From assembly GCF_001552735.1 (NCBI RefSeq), contig NZ_BCRT01000011.1, positions 1 through 64,000 on the forward strand: a DNA stretch of 64,000 nucleotides, written 5' to 3'. Each line of letters begins with the position of its first letter. Within the stretch, counting starts at the first letter, position 1. This DNA comes from Sanguibacter suarezii NBRC 16159 (lineage in GTDB: Bacteria > Actinomycetota > Actinomycetes > Actinomycetales > Cellulomonadaceae). The notes under the pieces are model-generated. The model did not search any database, had not been told where the DNA came from, and worked only from the letters and a program-made list of their open reading frames with translations. A program made the position numbers and the translations under genes. Of the stretch, positions 1 to 8,982 are shown one piece after another.

Positions 1-55
1 CATCCAGGATGCGCACCCGCCCTCAGCGGTTCAACCGGTCACCAGGGGCCTGGTG

Positions 56-1708
56 TCAGCCGCGGGACTCCTCGGCGGCCTTGACGACCTGCTCGAGCCA
101 GGCGCGGCGTGCGGCGAGGTCGGTCTCGATGTCCTTGACCTTGCGCTTGTTCCCGGCAGCCTCAGCGGCGGCCAGGTCAGCCTCGAGCCCGGCGATGGCG
201 GCCTCGAGCTGGGCGAGCATGCCCTCGGCGCGCGCACGCGTCTCGGGGTTGGTGCGCGTCCACTTGGCCTGCTCGGAGTCACGGATTGCCGTCTCGACGG
301 CACGCATGCGGGCCTCGACACGCTGCACGTCACCGCGCGGGACCTTGCCCGCGGCCTCCCAGCGGTCCTGCAGGTTGCGCAGGGCGGCCTTGGCCTGGGC
401 CAGGTCGGTGACCGGCAGGAGAGCCTCAGCCTCGGCCAGGATGGCCTCCTTGACCACGAGGTTCTCGCCGTACTCGGCGTCGATCTCGGCGTTGGCAGCG
501 TCACGGGCAGCGAAGAAGGCGTCCTGAGCGGCGCGGAAGCGGGCCCAGAGAGCGTCGTCGTCCTTGCGGTTGGCGCGGCCGGCGGACTTCCACTGAGCCA
601 TGAGGTCGCGGTACGCCCCGGCCGTTGCACCCCAGTCGGTGCTCGAGGCGAGACGCTCGGCCTCGGCCACGAGAGCGGCCTTGGTCGCCTTGGCGCCAGA
701 GTTCTGCTTCTCCAGCTCGGCGAAGAAGTGACGGCGTTCGCGGTCGAAGGTGGTGCGGGCGTGGCTGAACCGCTTCCACAGAGCCTCTTCGCTGGGACGG
801 TCCAGGCGCGGACCGGAGCGCTGGGCTTCCTTCCAGGCCTCGAGCAGGACGCGCAGCTCTTCACCGGCCGGCTTCCACTGGATCTTGGCCGGGTCCGTGC
901 TCGCCAGACGCTCAGCAGCCTCGACGATCGCGGTGCGGGCAGCCAGCGCGACCTCCTTGGCGGCGGCGCGCTCAGCCTCGAGCTCGGCGCGGCGACCGGC
1001 CGCGATGGTGCGCAGTGCCTCGACGCGGGCCCGCAGACCGTCCAGGTCACCCACAGCAGCGGGCTCGGCGACCTCCTCGGTGAGCTTGGCCAGGGTGGAG
1101 TCGATCTCCTTGGCGGTGAGCTCGGCGGTGCCCAGGCGTGCCTCGAAGAGCGCGACCTTGGCCTGCAGGTCGAGGAAGCGGCGGACGTACAGGCTCATCG
1201 CCTCGGCCGGGGTCACACCGGGGAACTGACCCACGACGCGCTCACCGGCGGCCTCGGTCACGTAGACCGTGCCGTCCTCGTCGACCCGGCCGAAGGCCTG
1301 GGCCGCCTGAGTCTGAGCGCCCTCGTCGGGGACGACTGCGACCGGCTCGACGGCGGCAGGGGTGACTGCTGCCGGCGTGGGGCGCGGGACCGGACGCGGG
1401 GTGGGCCGCGGCGTCGGGCGAGGGGTGGGTGCTGCAGCGGGAGCGGGCGTCGTCGCGGCGGCGGGCTCTGCCTCGGAGGGCTCTGCCTCAGCTGCCGCAG
1501 CTGCCTCAGGCTCAGCAGGCGCCGGCGTGGCGTCGTCCGGCGCCGGTGCGGCTTCTGCCTCGGCAGTCGCGGGCGCGGCCTCGGCCGGTGCTGCGTCGTC
1601 GGGCGTGGGGACCGTGGGCTGCGTCGAGGCGGCGGTCGCCTCCTGAGCGTCGGCTGTCACCACAGCGTCCTGCGCGGCGTCCGTAGCGTGGTCGGTGCTC
1701 TCGCTCAC
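56..1708 (-). CDS. DUF349 domain-containing protein
   Basis: About 550 aa. The first ~110 residues are rich in Ala, Pro, Glu and Thr and look disordered. The rest is mostly helical and charged, with repeated W-rich motifs (for example RNKDDDALWARFRAAQDAFF) typical of tandem DUF349 modules, and ends in a coiled-coil-like segment. Start choice: an AAGGAG at 1718-1723 on the minus strand lies 9 nt before GTG 1708, but directly against an upstream in-frame TTG at 1717, so GTG 1708 is preferred. The family has no established biochemical role known to me. The gene is divergent from hisS. Family assignment is good; function is unknown. Confidence 0.85.
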   Translation of the reverse strand: MSESTDHATDAAQDAVVTADAQEATAASTQPTVPTPDDAAPAEAAPATAEAEAAPAPDDATPAPAEPEAAAAAEAEPSEAEPAAATTPAPAAAPTPRPTPRPTPRPVPRPTPAAVTPAAVEPVAVVPDEGAQTQAAQAFGRVDEDGTVYVTEAAGERVVGQFPGVTPAEAMSLYVRRFLDLQAKVALFEARLGTAELTAKEIDSTLAKLTEEVAEPAAVGDLDGLRARVEALRTIAAGRRAELEAERAAAKEVALAARTAIVEAAERLASTDPAKIQWKPAGEELRVLLEAWKEAQRSGPRLDRPSEEALWKRFSHARTTFDRERRHFFAELEKQNSGAKATKAALVAEAERLASSTDWGATAGAYRDLMAQWKSAGRANRKDDDALWARFRAAQDAFFAARDAANAEIDAEYGENLVVKEAILAEAEALLPVTDLAQAKAALRNLQDRWEAAGKVPRGDVQRVEARMRAVETAIRDSEQAKWTRTNPETRARAEGMLAQLEAAIAGLEADLAAAEAAGNKRKVKDIETDLAARRAWLEQVVKAAEESRG

Positions 1709-1944
1709 TGGGCTCAACTCCTTGGATGATGACGGCGCGGGCGCGTGAGCGCGTACTGGTCGTCAGCGACTGCTTGGGGATACCCAAGCCGGTGATCTGC
1801 TGTCTCGCCGGCGCTGCGGGGGCAGTGTGCCTGCTCCCAGCATCGACGAGTTGCACCCATAGTCTAGAGAAGAGTTCGGCGCTGTGCTGACGTGTCCATC
1901 CTGCGCGGCGCGTGGACCTCGGCGCATCTGGAAGAATCTGCTCC

Positions 1945-3339
1945 ATGGCCCGACCCACACCCCTCTCAGGTTTCCCCGAATGGCTCCCGGCTGACCGCAT
2001 CGTCGAGACCCACATCCTCGACTCCGTGCGCCGCACCTTCGAGCTGCACGGCTTCACCGGCATCGAGACCCGCGCCGTCGAGCCGCTCGACCAGCTGCTG
2101 CGCAAGGGGGAGACCTCCAAGGAGGTCTACGTGCTCCGCCGGCTGCAGGCCGAGGACGACGCGAACGTCTCCGCCGCCGACAAGCAGGGCCTGGGACTGC
2201 ACTTCGACCTCACCGTGCCCTTCGCCCGCTACGTGCTCGAGAACGCCGGCCACCTCGCCTTCCCGTTCAAGCGCTACCAGATCCAGAAGGTCTGGCGCGG
2301 GGAGCGCCCCCAGGACGGCCGCTTCCGCGAGTTCACCCAGGCGGACATCGACGTGGTCGGCGCGGGAGACCTGCCCTACCACTTCGAGGTGGAGGTGCCG
2401 CTGGTCATGGCCGCGGCCCTGGCCGAGCTCGAGGCGATCGGTGTGCCCAAGGTCCGCATCCTGGTGAACAACCGCAAGGTCGCCGAGGGCTTCTACCGCG
2501 GGCTGGGCATCGACGCTGTCGACGACGTGCTGCGCATCATCGACAAGCTCGACAAGATCGGCCCCGAGAAGGTCGCCGCAGCCCTCGTCGCCGAGGTCGC
2601 CATGAGCGACGAGCAGGCGCAGGCGTGCCTCGAGCTCGCCGCGATCTCCGGAGCCGACACCACCGTGATCGACCGGGTCCAGGCGCTGGCCGCCGCCCGC
2701 TCGGTGACCTCTGAGCTGCTGGACGAGGGCCTGCGCGAGCTCGGCGCCCTCATCGAGGCTGCAGCCGTGCGCGCCCCGGGCGTGGTCCACGCCGACCTCA
2801 AGATCGCCCGCGGGCTCGACTACTACACCGGGTCGGTCTACGAGACGGTGCTCGTGGGTCACGAGGAGCTCGGCTCCATCTGCTCCGGCGGTCGCTACGA
2901 CACCCTCGCCTCCGACGGCGCCAACACCTACCCCGGCGTCGGGCTGTCCATCGGCATCTCCCGCCTGGTCTCCCGGCTGCTCAGCGCCGGCCTGGTGCGA
3001 GCCAGCCGTTCGGTGCCCAGCGCCGTCGTCGTCGCGGTGACCTCCGAGGAGACCCGCCCGGCCTCCGACGCCGTGGCGACCGCCCTGCGGGCGCGCGGCA
3101 TCCCGGTCGAGGTCGCCCCGACCGCGGCGAAGTTCGGCAAGCAGATCAAGTACGCCGACAAGCGCGGCGTGCCCTTCGTCTGGTTCCCCGCCGGGCTGGG
3201 AGCCGACGGCGAGCCCGTGGCCCACCAGGTCAAGGACATCCGCACCGGGACTCAGTCCGAGGCCGACCCGACCGCCTGGGAACCGCCGGCCGCTGACTGG
3301 TGGCCGAGCGTCGCCGCGGCTGCGCAGCCGACCGACTAG
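1945..3339 (+). CDS. hisS: Histidyl-tRNA synthetase
   Basis: 464 aa class II aminoacyl-tRNA synthetase that charges tRNA-His in the cytoplasm. Visible motifs are the class II motif 2 region (WRGERPQDGRFREFTQADID), the histidine-specific loop ARGLDYYTGSVYE near residue 286, and SGGRYD with the following motif 3 region. The C-terminal ~100 residues fit the anticodon-binding domain. ATG 1945 is chosen because the family N-terminus (MARPTPLSGFPEW) begins there; an in-frame GTG at 1912 would only add unrelated residues. GGAAG lies about 10 nt upstream. An AAGAAT hexamer 7 nt before the ATG could instead serve as a -10 for a leaderless message. Confidence 0.95.
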   Translation: MARPTPLSGFPEWLPADRIVETHILDSVRRTFELHGFTGIETRAVEPLDQLLRKGETSKEVYVLRRLQAEDDANVSAADKQGLGLHFDLTVPFARYVLENAGHLAFPFKRYQIQKVWRGERPQDGRFREFTQADIDVVGAGDLPYHFEVEVPLVMAAALAELEAIGVPKVRILVNNRKVAEGFYRGLGIDAVDDVLRIIDKLDKIGPEKVAAALVAEVAMSDEQAQACLELAAISGADTTVIDRVQALAAARSVTSELLDEGLRELGALIEAAAVRAPGVVHADLKIARGLDYYTGSVYETVLVGHEELGSICSGGRYDTLASDGANTYPGVGLSIGISRLVSRLLSAGLVRASRSVPSAVVVAVTSEETRPASDAVATALRARGIPVEVAPTAAKFGKQIKYADKRGVPFVWFPAGLGADGEPVAHQVKDIRTGTQSEADPTAWEPPAADWWPSVAAAAQPTD

Positions 3340-3404
3340 ACTTGACCTCTGCTTGTCCGTCCGGGTGACCGGATGCCACACCCCCACGTCTGAAGGGCTT
3401 CTTC

Positions 3405-5234
3405 GTGCTACGCACTCACACTGCCGGATCGCTACGGGCCGAGAACATCGGCCAGACCGTCACCCTCACCGGGTGGGTGGATCGTCGTCGTGATCACGGA
3501 GGCGTGGCCTTCATCGATCTGCGCGACGCCAGCGGCATCGCCCAGGTGGTCATACGCGACGAGTCCGTGGCCCACCCGCTGCGCAGCGAGTTCGTGCTGC
3601 AGGTGACCGGAACGGTCTCCCAGCGCCCGGACGGCAACGAGAACCCCAACCTGGCCACCGGCCAGATCGAGGTCGTCGCCAGCGACGTCGTGGTGCTCAA
3701 CGAGTCCGCGCCGCTGCCCTTCCAGGTCTCCACGGCCCTGGACGGCACCGAGACCATCGGTGAGGAGGCGCGCCTCAAGCACCGCTACCTCGACCTGCGC
3801 CGTCCCGCGCCGTCGCACGCGCTGCGCCTGCGTGCCAAGGCCAACGCGGCCGCGCGCCGCGTGCTCGACGCCCAGGACTTCGTCGAGATCGAGACGCCGA
3901 CGCTGACCCGGTCCACCCCTGAGGGTGCCCGTGACTTCCTCGTCCCCGCGCGCCTGGCGCCGGGGTCCTGGTACGCGCTGCCCCAGTCCCCGCAGCTGTT
4001 CAAGCAGCTGCTCATGGTGGCCGGCATGGAGCGGTACTACCAGATCGCCCGCTGCTACCGCGACGAGGACTTCCGCGCCGACCGCCAGCCGGAGTTCACC
4101 CAGCTCGACGTGGAGATGAGCTTCGTCGAGCAGGACGACGTGATCGCCCTCGGCGAGAAGATCCTCGTGGCCCTGTGGGAGCTCATCGGGTACACGATCC
4201 CGACGCCGATCCCGCGGATCACCTTCAAGGACGCGATGGAGCGCTACGGCTCCGACAAGCCTGACCTGCGCTTCGACCTCGAGCTGGTCGAGCTCACCGA
4301 GTACTTCAAGGACACCCCCTTCCGGGTGTTCCAGGCACCGTACGTCGGTGCTGTGGTCATGCCCGGTGGGGCCTCGACGCCGCGCCGCGGCTTCGACGCC
4401 TGGCAGGAGTGGGCCAAGCAGCGCGGGGCCAAGGGCCTGGCGTACGTGACCTTCACCGAGGACGGCGAGCTCGCCGGCCCCGTCGCCAAGAACCTCTCCG
4501 AGGCCGAGCGTGAGGGCCTGGCCGCAGCCACCGGCGCCAAGCCGGGCGACGCGGTGTTCTTCGCTGCCGGTTCCGCGGCGGCGTCGCGCGCCCTGCTCGG
4601 CGCCGCCCGCCTGGAGATCGGCAAGAAGGCCGGCCTCATCAACGAGGACGAGTGGTCCTTCGTGTGGGTCGTGGACGCGCCGCTGTTCAAGCCCACGGGC
4701 GAGGACGACGACGTGGCCGTCGGCGAGGGTGCGTGGACCGCTGTGCACCACGCCTTCACCTCGCCCACCCCCGAGTGGATCGACACCTTCGAGCAGAACC
4801 CCGGTGAGGCGCTGGCCTACGCCTACGACATCGTCTGCAACGGCAACGAGATCGGTGGCGGCTCGATCCGTATCCACCGCCGCGACGTGCAGGAGCGCGT
4901 CTTCGCTGTCATGGGGATCGGCGAGGAGGAGGCCCAGGAGAAGTTCGGCTTCCTGCTCGACGCCTTCGCCTTCGGCGCCCCGCCGCACGGCGGGATCGCC
5001 TTCGGCTGGGACCGCATCCTCGCCCTGCTCACCGGCTCGGAGTCGATCCGCGACGTCATCGCCTTCCCGAAGTCCGGTGGCGGCTTCGACCCGCTGACGC
5101 AGGCACCCGCCCCGATCACCGCCCAGCAGCGCAAGGAAGCCGGGGTCGACGCCAAGGCGAAGGCCCCCGCCGCCGACGCGCAGCCGGCCGATGCCACGGC
5201 CGGGACGTCGACCGAGGCCGTCGCAGCCCCGTGA
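3405..5234 (+). CDS. aspS: Aspartyl-tRNA synthetase
   Basis: 609 aa class IIb synthetase that charges tRNA-Asp. It has an N-terminal OB-fold anticodon-binding domain (about residues 1-110), motif 2 [15 protein letters not shown] near residue 217, the bacterial insertion (GAD-like) domain in the middle, and motif 3 [16 protein letters not shown] near residue 529. The last ~35 residues are an Ala/Pro/Lys-rich tail beyond the usual end. The GTG start is preceded by GAAGG. The gene lies 65 bp after hisS, the usual partner. A strong hairpin follows the stop codon. Confidence 0.96.
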   Translation: MLRTHTAGSLRAENIGQTVTLTGWVDRRRDHGGVAFIDLRDASGIAQVVIRDESVAHPLRSEFVLQVTGTVSQRPDGNENPNLATGQIEVVASDVVVLNESAPLPFQVSTALDGTETIGEEARLKHRYLDLRRPAPSHALRLRAKANAAARRVLDAQDFVEIETPTLTRSTPEGARDFLVPARLAPGSWYALPQSPQLFKQLLMVAGMERYYQIARCYRDEDFRADRQPEFTQLDVEMSFVEQDDVIALGEKILVALWELIGYTIPTPIPRITFKDAMERYGSDKPDLRFDLELVELTEYFKDTPFRVFQAPYVGAVVMPGGASTPRRGFDAWQEWAKQRGAKGLAYVTFTEDGELAGPVAKNLSEAEREGLAAATGAKPGDAVFFAAGSAAASRALLGAARLEIGKKAGLINEDEWSFVWVVDAPLFKPTGEDDDVAVGEGAWTAVHHAFTSPTPEWIDTFEQNPGEALAYAYDIVCNGNEIGGGSIRIHRRDVQERVFAVMGIGEEEAQEKFGFLLDAFAFGAPPHGGIAFGWDRILALLTGSESIRDVIAFPKSGGGFDPLTQAPAPITAQQRKEAGVDAKAKAPAADAQPADATAGTSTEAVAAP

Positions 5235-5272
5235 CCCGACGCTAGGACCGGCCCGCCGGCCCCGCAGCACCC

Positions 5273-5306
5273 GAGCCCCCCTCGAGCCCACGCCCGAGGG
5301 GGGCTC
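5273..5306 (+). terminator. Hairpin terminator after aspS
   Basis: A perfect 12-bp GC stem (GAGCCCCCCTCG at 5273-5284 pairs with CGAGGGGGGCTC at 5295-5306) with a 10-nt loop lies 39 nt after the aspS stop. There is no U-run, which is common for actinobacterial terminators. Confidence 0.75.
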
Positions 5307-5313
5307 CCTGCAT

Positions 5314-5350
5314 CCCCACCCCACCCACCCCACCCACCCCACCCACCCCA
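5314..5350. repeat. C-rich tandem microsatellite (ACCCACCCC)
   Basis: Four near-perfect copies of the 9-nt unit ACCCACCCC run directly after the aspS terminator. The tract is purely C/A on the plus strand, so it is a candidate for slippage or i-motif/G-quadruplex structure. It lies outside any gene. Confidence 0.85.
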
Positions 5351-5390
5351 GCCCCCCGCCCCCGAACGCCCGAGCTCGTGAGCCCTCCGC

Positions 5391-5488
5391 CGAACTCGTG
5401 AACGGATCGCCGAACTCGTGAGCCAGGGGCATCTCTGGCCACCTGAGACCGTCTGGCTCACGAGTTCGCGAGCGGGTTCACGAGTTCG
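5391..5488. repeat. Compound inverted repeat built from a GAACTCGTGA motif
   Basis: Two left-arm blocks, CGAACTCGTGAAC (5391-5403) and CGAACTCGTGAGCCAG (5411-5426), are each matched perfectly by right-arm blocks, CTGGCTCACGAGTTCG (5453-5468) and GTTCACGAGTTCG (5476-5488). The blocks are separated on both sides by 7 unpaired bases and enclose a 26-nt centre. A further partial copy (CGAGCTCGTGAGCC) lies just upstream near 5369. The arrangement resembles a REP/BIME-type intergenic element lying between the convergent aspS and the small membrane-protein gene. Confidence 0.85.
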
Positions 5489-5557
5489 TCGAGGGTGACG
5501 GGCGGGGGCGGGGGGCAGGGGAGAGGTGGGAAACGCTGGGTGCAGGTGGGTGGGTTG

Positions 5558-6169
5558 CTACCAGCGGGTGGGGGGTTGGGCGGTGCCGTCGAAGGCGCCG
5601 TGGCGGGGAGCGTCGGGGGAGTCGGGGAGCGGGGCGAACCGCAGGGGGTCGACGCGTGCCCGGTAGACAGCGCGCCACAGTCGCAGCAGCCACACGGCCA
5701 GCAGCACCGTGAACAGGAGCAGCACAAAGCCGCCGGGGGCGAATCCCCGGTCACCCAGGCCCTGCTCGATCGCCGCATCTCGGGCGCTGATGACCCGGAA
5801 CCACAGAAGACCGAAGATGACCGCCGCGGCGACCGTGGCGGCAGCGGCTCGGCGCACCTGTGACCGGTGCTGCGCGACCGCGTGGGCGTGCTGCAGGCCT
5901 TGGATACCCCGGTCGCCGCGGATCCGGGTCACGAGGGCCGCGCGTTCACGGCGGTCACGGTGGGTGTGCGACCACTCGTCCCAGGTGGTGGCAGACGTTG
6001 AGGCCGCCTCCGAGACCGTCCATGGGACAGGGGTGAAGCCGTCTCCTGCGGTCACGCCCTCGCTCCGGCGGGGTGCCCCGACGGGGCTAACGTGCGCGTC
6101 CGGCTCGACGGGTACCGGTGTGCCACCCGCGGGCGGCCGGAAACGCTCCAGGTGTGCGTCGTCGGGCAC
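5558..6169 (-). CDS. Hypothetical membrane protein, two TM segments
   Basis: 203 aa with a GTG start. The N-terminal ~100 residues are Pro/Gly-rich and polar. Two hydrophobic segments follow (AAATVAAAVIFGLLWFRVI at about 110-130 and GGFVLLLFTVLLAVWLLRLW at about 147-167), then a short polar tail. It begins 4 bp after the stop of the upstream minus-strand gene, so the two are probably co-transcribed. I recognise no family. GC-rich codon use supports it being a real gene. Confidence 0.65.
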   Translation of the reverse strand: MPDDAHLERFRPPAGGTPVPVEPDAHVSPVGAPRRSEGVTAGDGFTPVPWTVSEAASTSATTWDEWSHTHRDRRERAALVTRIRGDRGIQGLQHAHAVAQHRSQVRRAAAATVAAAVIFGLLWFRVISARDAAIEQGLGDRGFAPGGFVLLLFTVLLAVWLLRLWRAVYRARVDPLRFAPLPDSPDAPRHGAFDGTAQPPTRW

Positions 6170-6173
6170 GGGA

Positions 6174-6563
6174 CTACCAGCTGCGGGGACGCAGGCGCGG
6201 ATCCGGGGGCACCGAGCCGAAGGGCAGCGGGTTGGCCGCGCGGTCGTCGTCCTGCTGGGCGATTCGTAGCATCTCGCCGGGGAAGCTCGGGTAGCCGGGG
6301 CGGCCCAGCAGCGTGAGCACGTCGTCGCGCCACAGCAACCACGGTACGAGCAGGCCGGTAGGTACGAAGTTGAGCGCCGTCGGCGTGCCGAGACCGTTGG
6401 CGATGAAGGCCATCGCGACGAAGGGCACGAGCGCGACGACGATCAGCGTGACGGTCACCGCGCGGGCCGCGATCGTCCAGCGCCGGTACCGCGTGACCGC
6501 AGCTTCGTGGCGCTCCATGACGCGCCGCGCGGCGGGTCCCATACCGGCAGAGGTCGGATTCAT
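6174..6563 (-). CDS. Hypothetical small membrane protein
   Basis: 129 aa if started at ATG 6563; an in-frame start at 6605 would add 14 residues. Two hydrophobic stretches (VTVTLIVVALVPFVAMAFIA and the segment around PTGLLVPWLLW) are followed by a polar C-terminus ending in Pro/Arg. It sits directly upstream of, and probably in an operon with, the two-TM protein at 5558-6169. No Shine-Dalgarno sequence is obvious. Function unknown. Confidence 0.6.
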   Translation of the reverse strand: MNPTSAGMGPAARRVMERHEAAVTRYRRWTIAARAVTVTLIVVALVPFVAMAFIANGLGTPTALNFVPTGLLVPWLLWRDDVLTLLGRPGYPSFPGEMLRIAQQDDDRAANPLPFGSVPPDPRLRPRSW

Positions 6564-6687
6564 CCGGACAGTGTGGCACGACGGACCTCCGGCTGTCTGC
6601 GCCACGCCAGGTGCATCGTCGCCGCTGTTCAGCGGTACTCAGGGGCTAGGGCGCACCAGAGGGAGCGCCCGCCGTCTGAACCATCGG

Positions 6688-8928
6688 TCAGTGCGTGATG
6701 CCGATCCGTTCATGGAGCCGGCGCAGCGGGGCAGGTGCCCACCAGTTCCACTTCCCGAGCAGCGTCATGGTGGCGGGGACGAGCAGCATCCGCACGATCG
6801 TGGCGTCGATGAAGATCGCCACCGCCAGGGCGAAGCCGACCTGCTTGATGATGAGCAGCTGGCCGAAGACGAAGCCGGCGAACACGACGATGATGATCGC
6901 AGCGGCCGACGTGATGATCCGTCCGGTGCGCTGCAGGCCCACCCGCACCGCCGTCTCGGAGTCGACCCCGGCGTCATGCAGCTCCTTGATCCGTGAGAGC
7001 AGGAACACCTCGTAGTCCATCGCCAGCCCGAAGGCGAAGGCGATGACCAGCGCGACGACGAAGGTCTCGATCCCTCCCGTGGACGTGAAGCCGAGCAGCG
7101 AGGACAGGTGCCCCTCCTGGAACACCCACACCAGGACTCCCAGCGAGGCGGCGAGCGAGATCGCGTTGGTCAGCAGCGCCTTGATGGGGATGACCACCGA
7201 CCCCGTCATGAGGAAGAGCAGCACGAAGGTGGCCAGCACGACGATCGCGACCGCCCACCACACCCGGTCGGCGAGGGCGTCGGTGAAGTCCAGCTGACCG
7301 GCGGCCTGACCGATCACCCAGAACGGGCTGCTGGGGTCGAGGTCACGGATGGCGGAGACCACCTCCAGAGCCTGCTCTCCGCCGGGATCACCGGAGGGGA
7401 TGTCCACCCCGAAGGTCGCGTAGTCGTCGATGGCCACCGGCGCGGTGACCGCCTCGACGCCGTCGATGCCGGCGACGGCGTCCGCGAAGGTCTGCGCCGC
7501 GGCCTGGTCTCCCTCGACGAGCACCCGGATCTCCGGAGCCGCGGTGGCCGGGTACTGCTCGCTCAGTGCGACGACGAACTGCCGCTGCGGTGAGGAGGTC
7601 GGCAGCAGCTCGATCCCGGAGTTGCGCATCTGCAGCCCCAGCACCGGCGCCGCGAGGACGAGCAGCACGACGACGCAGGCGCCCGCGACCCACGCGGGGT
7701 GGCGCTGCACCCGGCTCGCCAAGCGGGAGAAGAAACCCTCGTCCTTGTCTACCGCGGAGGAGTGGCGCAGCACCACGCGCAGGCCTGGGACCGTGGACAA
7801 GATGTCCGGCCGCACGAGGCGCTTGCCGGCCAGCCGCAGCAGCGCCGGGACGAGCGTGAGCGCGGTGGCCACGGCCACGAGGATGATGATGAGTCCGGCG
7901 GCGCCGATGGCACGCAGGACCTCAGGGGTGAAGACCATGAGGCCAGCGGTGGAGATCGCCACCGTGAGGGCGGAGAAGGCCACCGTGCGCCCGGCGGTGC
8001 CCATCGTCGTCACGAGCGCTTGGGCGACCTGGGCGTCGTCGCGGCTGCGGCGGCGCTTCTCGCGGTTCTCCGTGGCGGAGGCGTTCTGACGCAAGAGCTC
8101 TTCGCGGAAGCGCGAGACGATGAGCAACCCGTAGTCGATGGACAGCCCCAGGCCCAGCAGCGTCACGACGTTGACGATGGAGGCGTCGATGGTCATGACG
8201 TAGGACATGGCCAGCAGGGCGCCGAGCCCGGTGCCGATCGAGGCGAAGGCGCCGGCCATGGGCATCGCGGCGGCGAGGAACCCGCCGAACACGGCAACCA
8301 TGATGAGCAGCGCGATCGGCAGCGCGATGGCCTCACCGGTGGTGAGGTCGCGCTCGACCTGGGAGGTGATGGCGTCGAGGATGAGAGAGTTCCCCCCGAC
8401 CAGTCCGCTCACCTCAGGGTCCTGAGCCGTCAGGTCCGTCGCTGCGGTGCGCAGCGTGGCGGTGACGTCGTCCACCGCGGCGGCTTCGACGTCGTCGGGC
8501 AGGCCCGCCTCGATGCCCACCACGACGAGGAAGCCGTCGCCGTCCTGGGCGGTGAACATCTTGCCCACGTCGCTCTCGGGCCCGGCGGGCACGATGATCG
8601 GGTCGAGCACCGACTCGACGCCCTCGATGCTCACCAGCTCGGCATGCACGCCGGCCATGACCTCCGCCACACCCGGGTCGCTCGGCGAGGCGCCGTCGAC
8701 GATGAGGGAGATGTTCTCCGCCGAGGGGTTGATCTCCTCGAGGATGGCCAGGCCCTCGTCGTTCTGGGACCCCGGGATGACCGGCGCCCCGGAGGTCAGC
8801 CGCGAGAACAGGCTCTCCCCGTGGACGCCGAAGACGGCGAGGGAGAAGCCGAGGACCGTGATGACGGCCCACGTCACGATGGCGCTGCGGGGATGGTCGG
8901 CGATGCGGCGACCCAGACTCTCGAACAC
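6688..8928 (-). CDS. MMPL-family RND transporter
   Basis: 746 aa integral membrane protein of the MMPL branch of the RND superfamily, with about 12 TM segments in two halves. Each half is one TM, a ~150-residue extracytoplasmic domain, then a 5-TM bundle. The hallmark GLSIDYGLLIVSRFREE (Asp-Tyr in TM4) is present in half one and its counterpart GLAMDYEVFLLSRIKE in half two. Relatives export lipids or hydrophobic compounds, but the substrate here cannot be inferred. The GTG start has TGAGG close upstream. The gene is divergent from rarA with a 54-bp gap. Confidence 0.9.
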   Translation of the reverse strand: MFESLGRRIADHPRSAIVTWAVITVLGFSLAVFGVHGESLFSRLTSGAPVIPGSQNDEGLAILEEINPSAENISLIVDGASPSDPGVAEVMAGVHAELVSIEGVESVLDPIIVPAGPESDVGKMFTAQDGDGFLVVVGIEAGLPDDVEAAAVDDVTATLRTAATDLTAQDPEVSGLVGGNSLILDAITSQVERDLTTGEAIALPIALLIMVAVFGGFLAAAMPMAGAFASIGTGLGALLAMSYVMTIDASIVNVVTLLGLGLSIDYGLLIVSRFREELLRQNASATENREKRRRSRDDAQVAQALVTTMGTAGRTVAFSALTVAISTAGLMVFTPEVLRAIGAAGLIIILVAVATALTLVPALLRLAGKRLVRPDILSTVPGLRVVLRHSSAVDKDEGFFSRLASRVQRHPAWVAGACVVVLLVLAAPVLGLQMRNSGIELLPTSSPQRQFVVALSEQYPATAAPEIRVLVEGDQAAAQTFADAVAGIDGVEAVTAPVAIDDYATFGVDIPSGDPGGEQALEVVSAIRDLDPSSPFWVIGQAAGQLDFTDALADRVWWAVAIVVLATFVLLFLMTGSVVIPIKALLTNAISLAASLGVLVWVFQEGHLSSLLGFTSTGGIETFVVALVIAFAFGLAMDYEVFLLSRIKELHDAGVDSETAVRVGLQRTGRIITSAAAIIIVVFAGFVFGQLLIIKQVGFALAVAIFIDATIVRMLLVPATMTLLGKWNWWAPAPLRRLHERIGITH

Positions 8929-8970
8929 GCCTCACAGCATCGCACACGAGGACCGTCTCGCCCGAGGACC

Positions 8971-8976
8971 TAGGCT
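8971..8976 (+). promoter_or_regulatory. -10 element for a leaderless rarA message
   Basis: TAGGCT lies only 6 nt before the rarA ATG and no ribosome-binding site is present, the classic layout of an actinobacterial leaderless promoter. Confidence 0.6.
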
Positions 8977-8982
8977 GGCCCC

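Noticed and set aside
3432-5432. Very long minus-strand open frame opposite aspS
   Set aside because: Typical high-GC antisense frame; aspS accounts for the coding bias.
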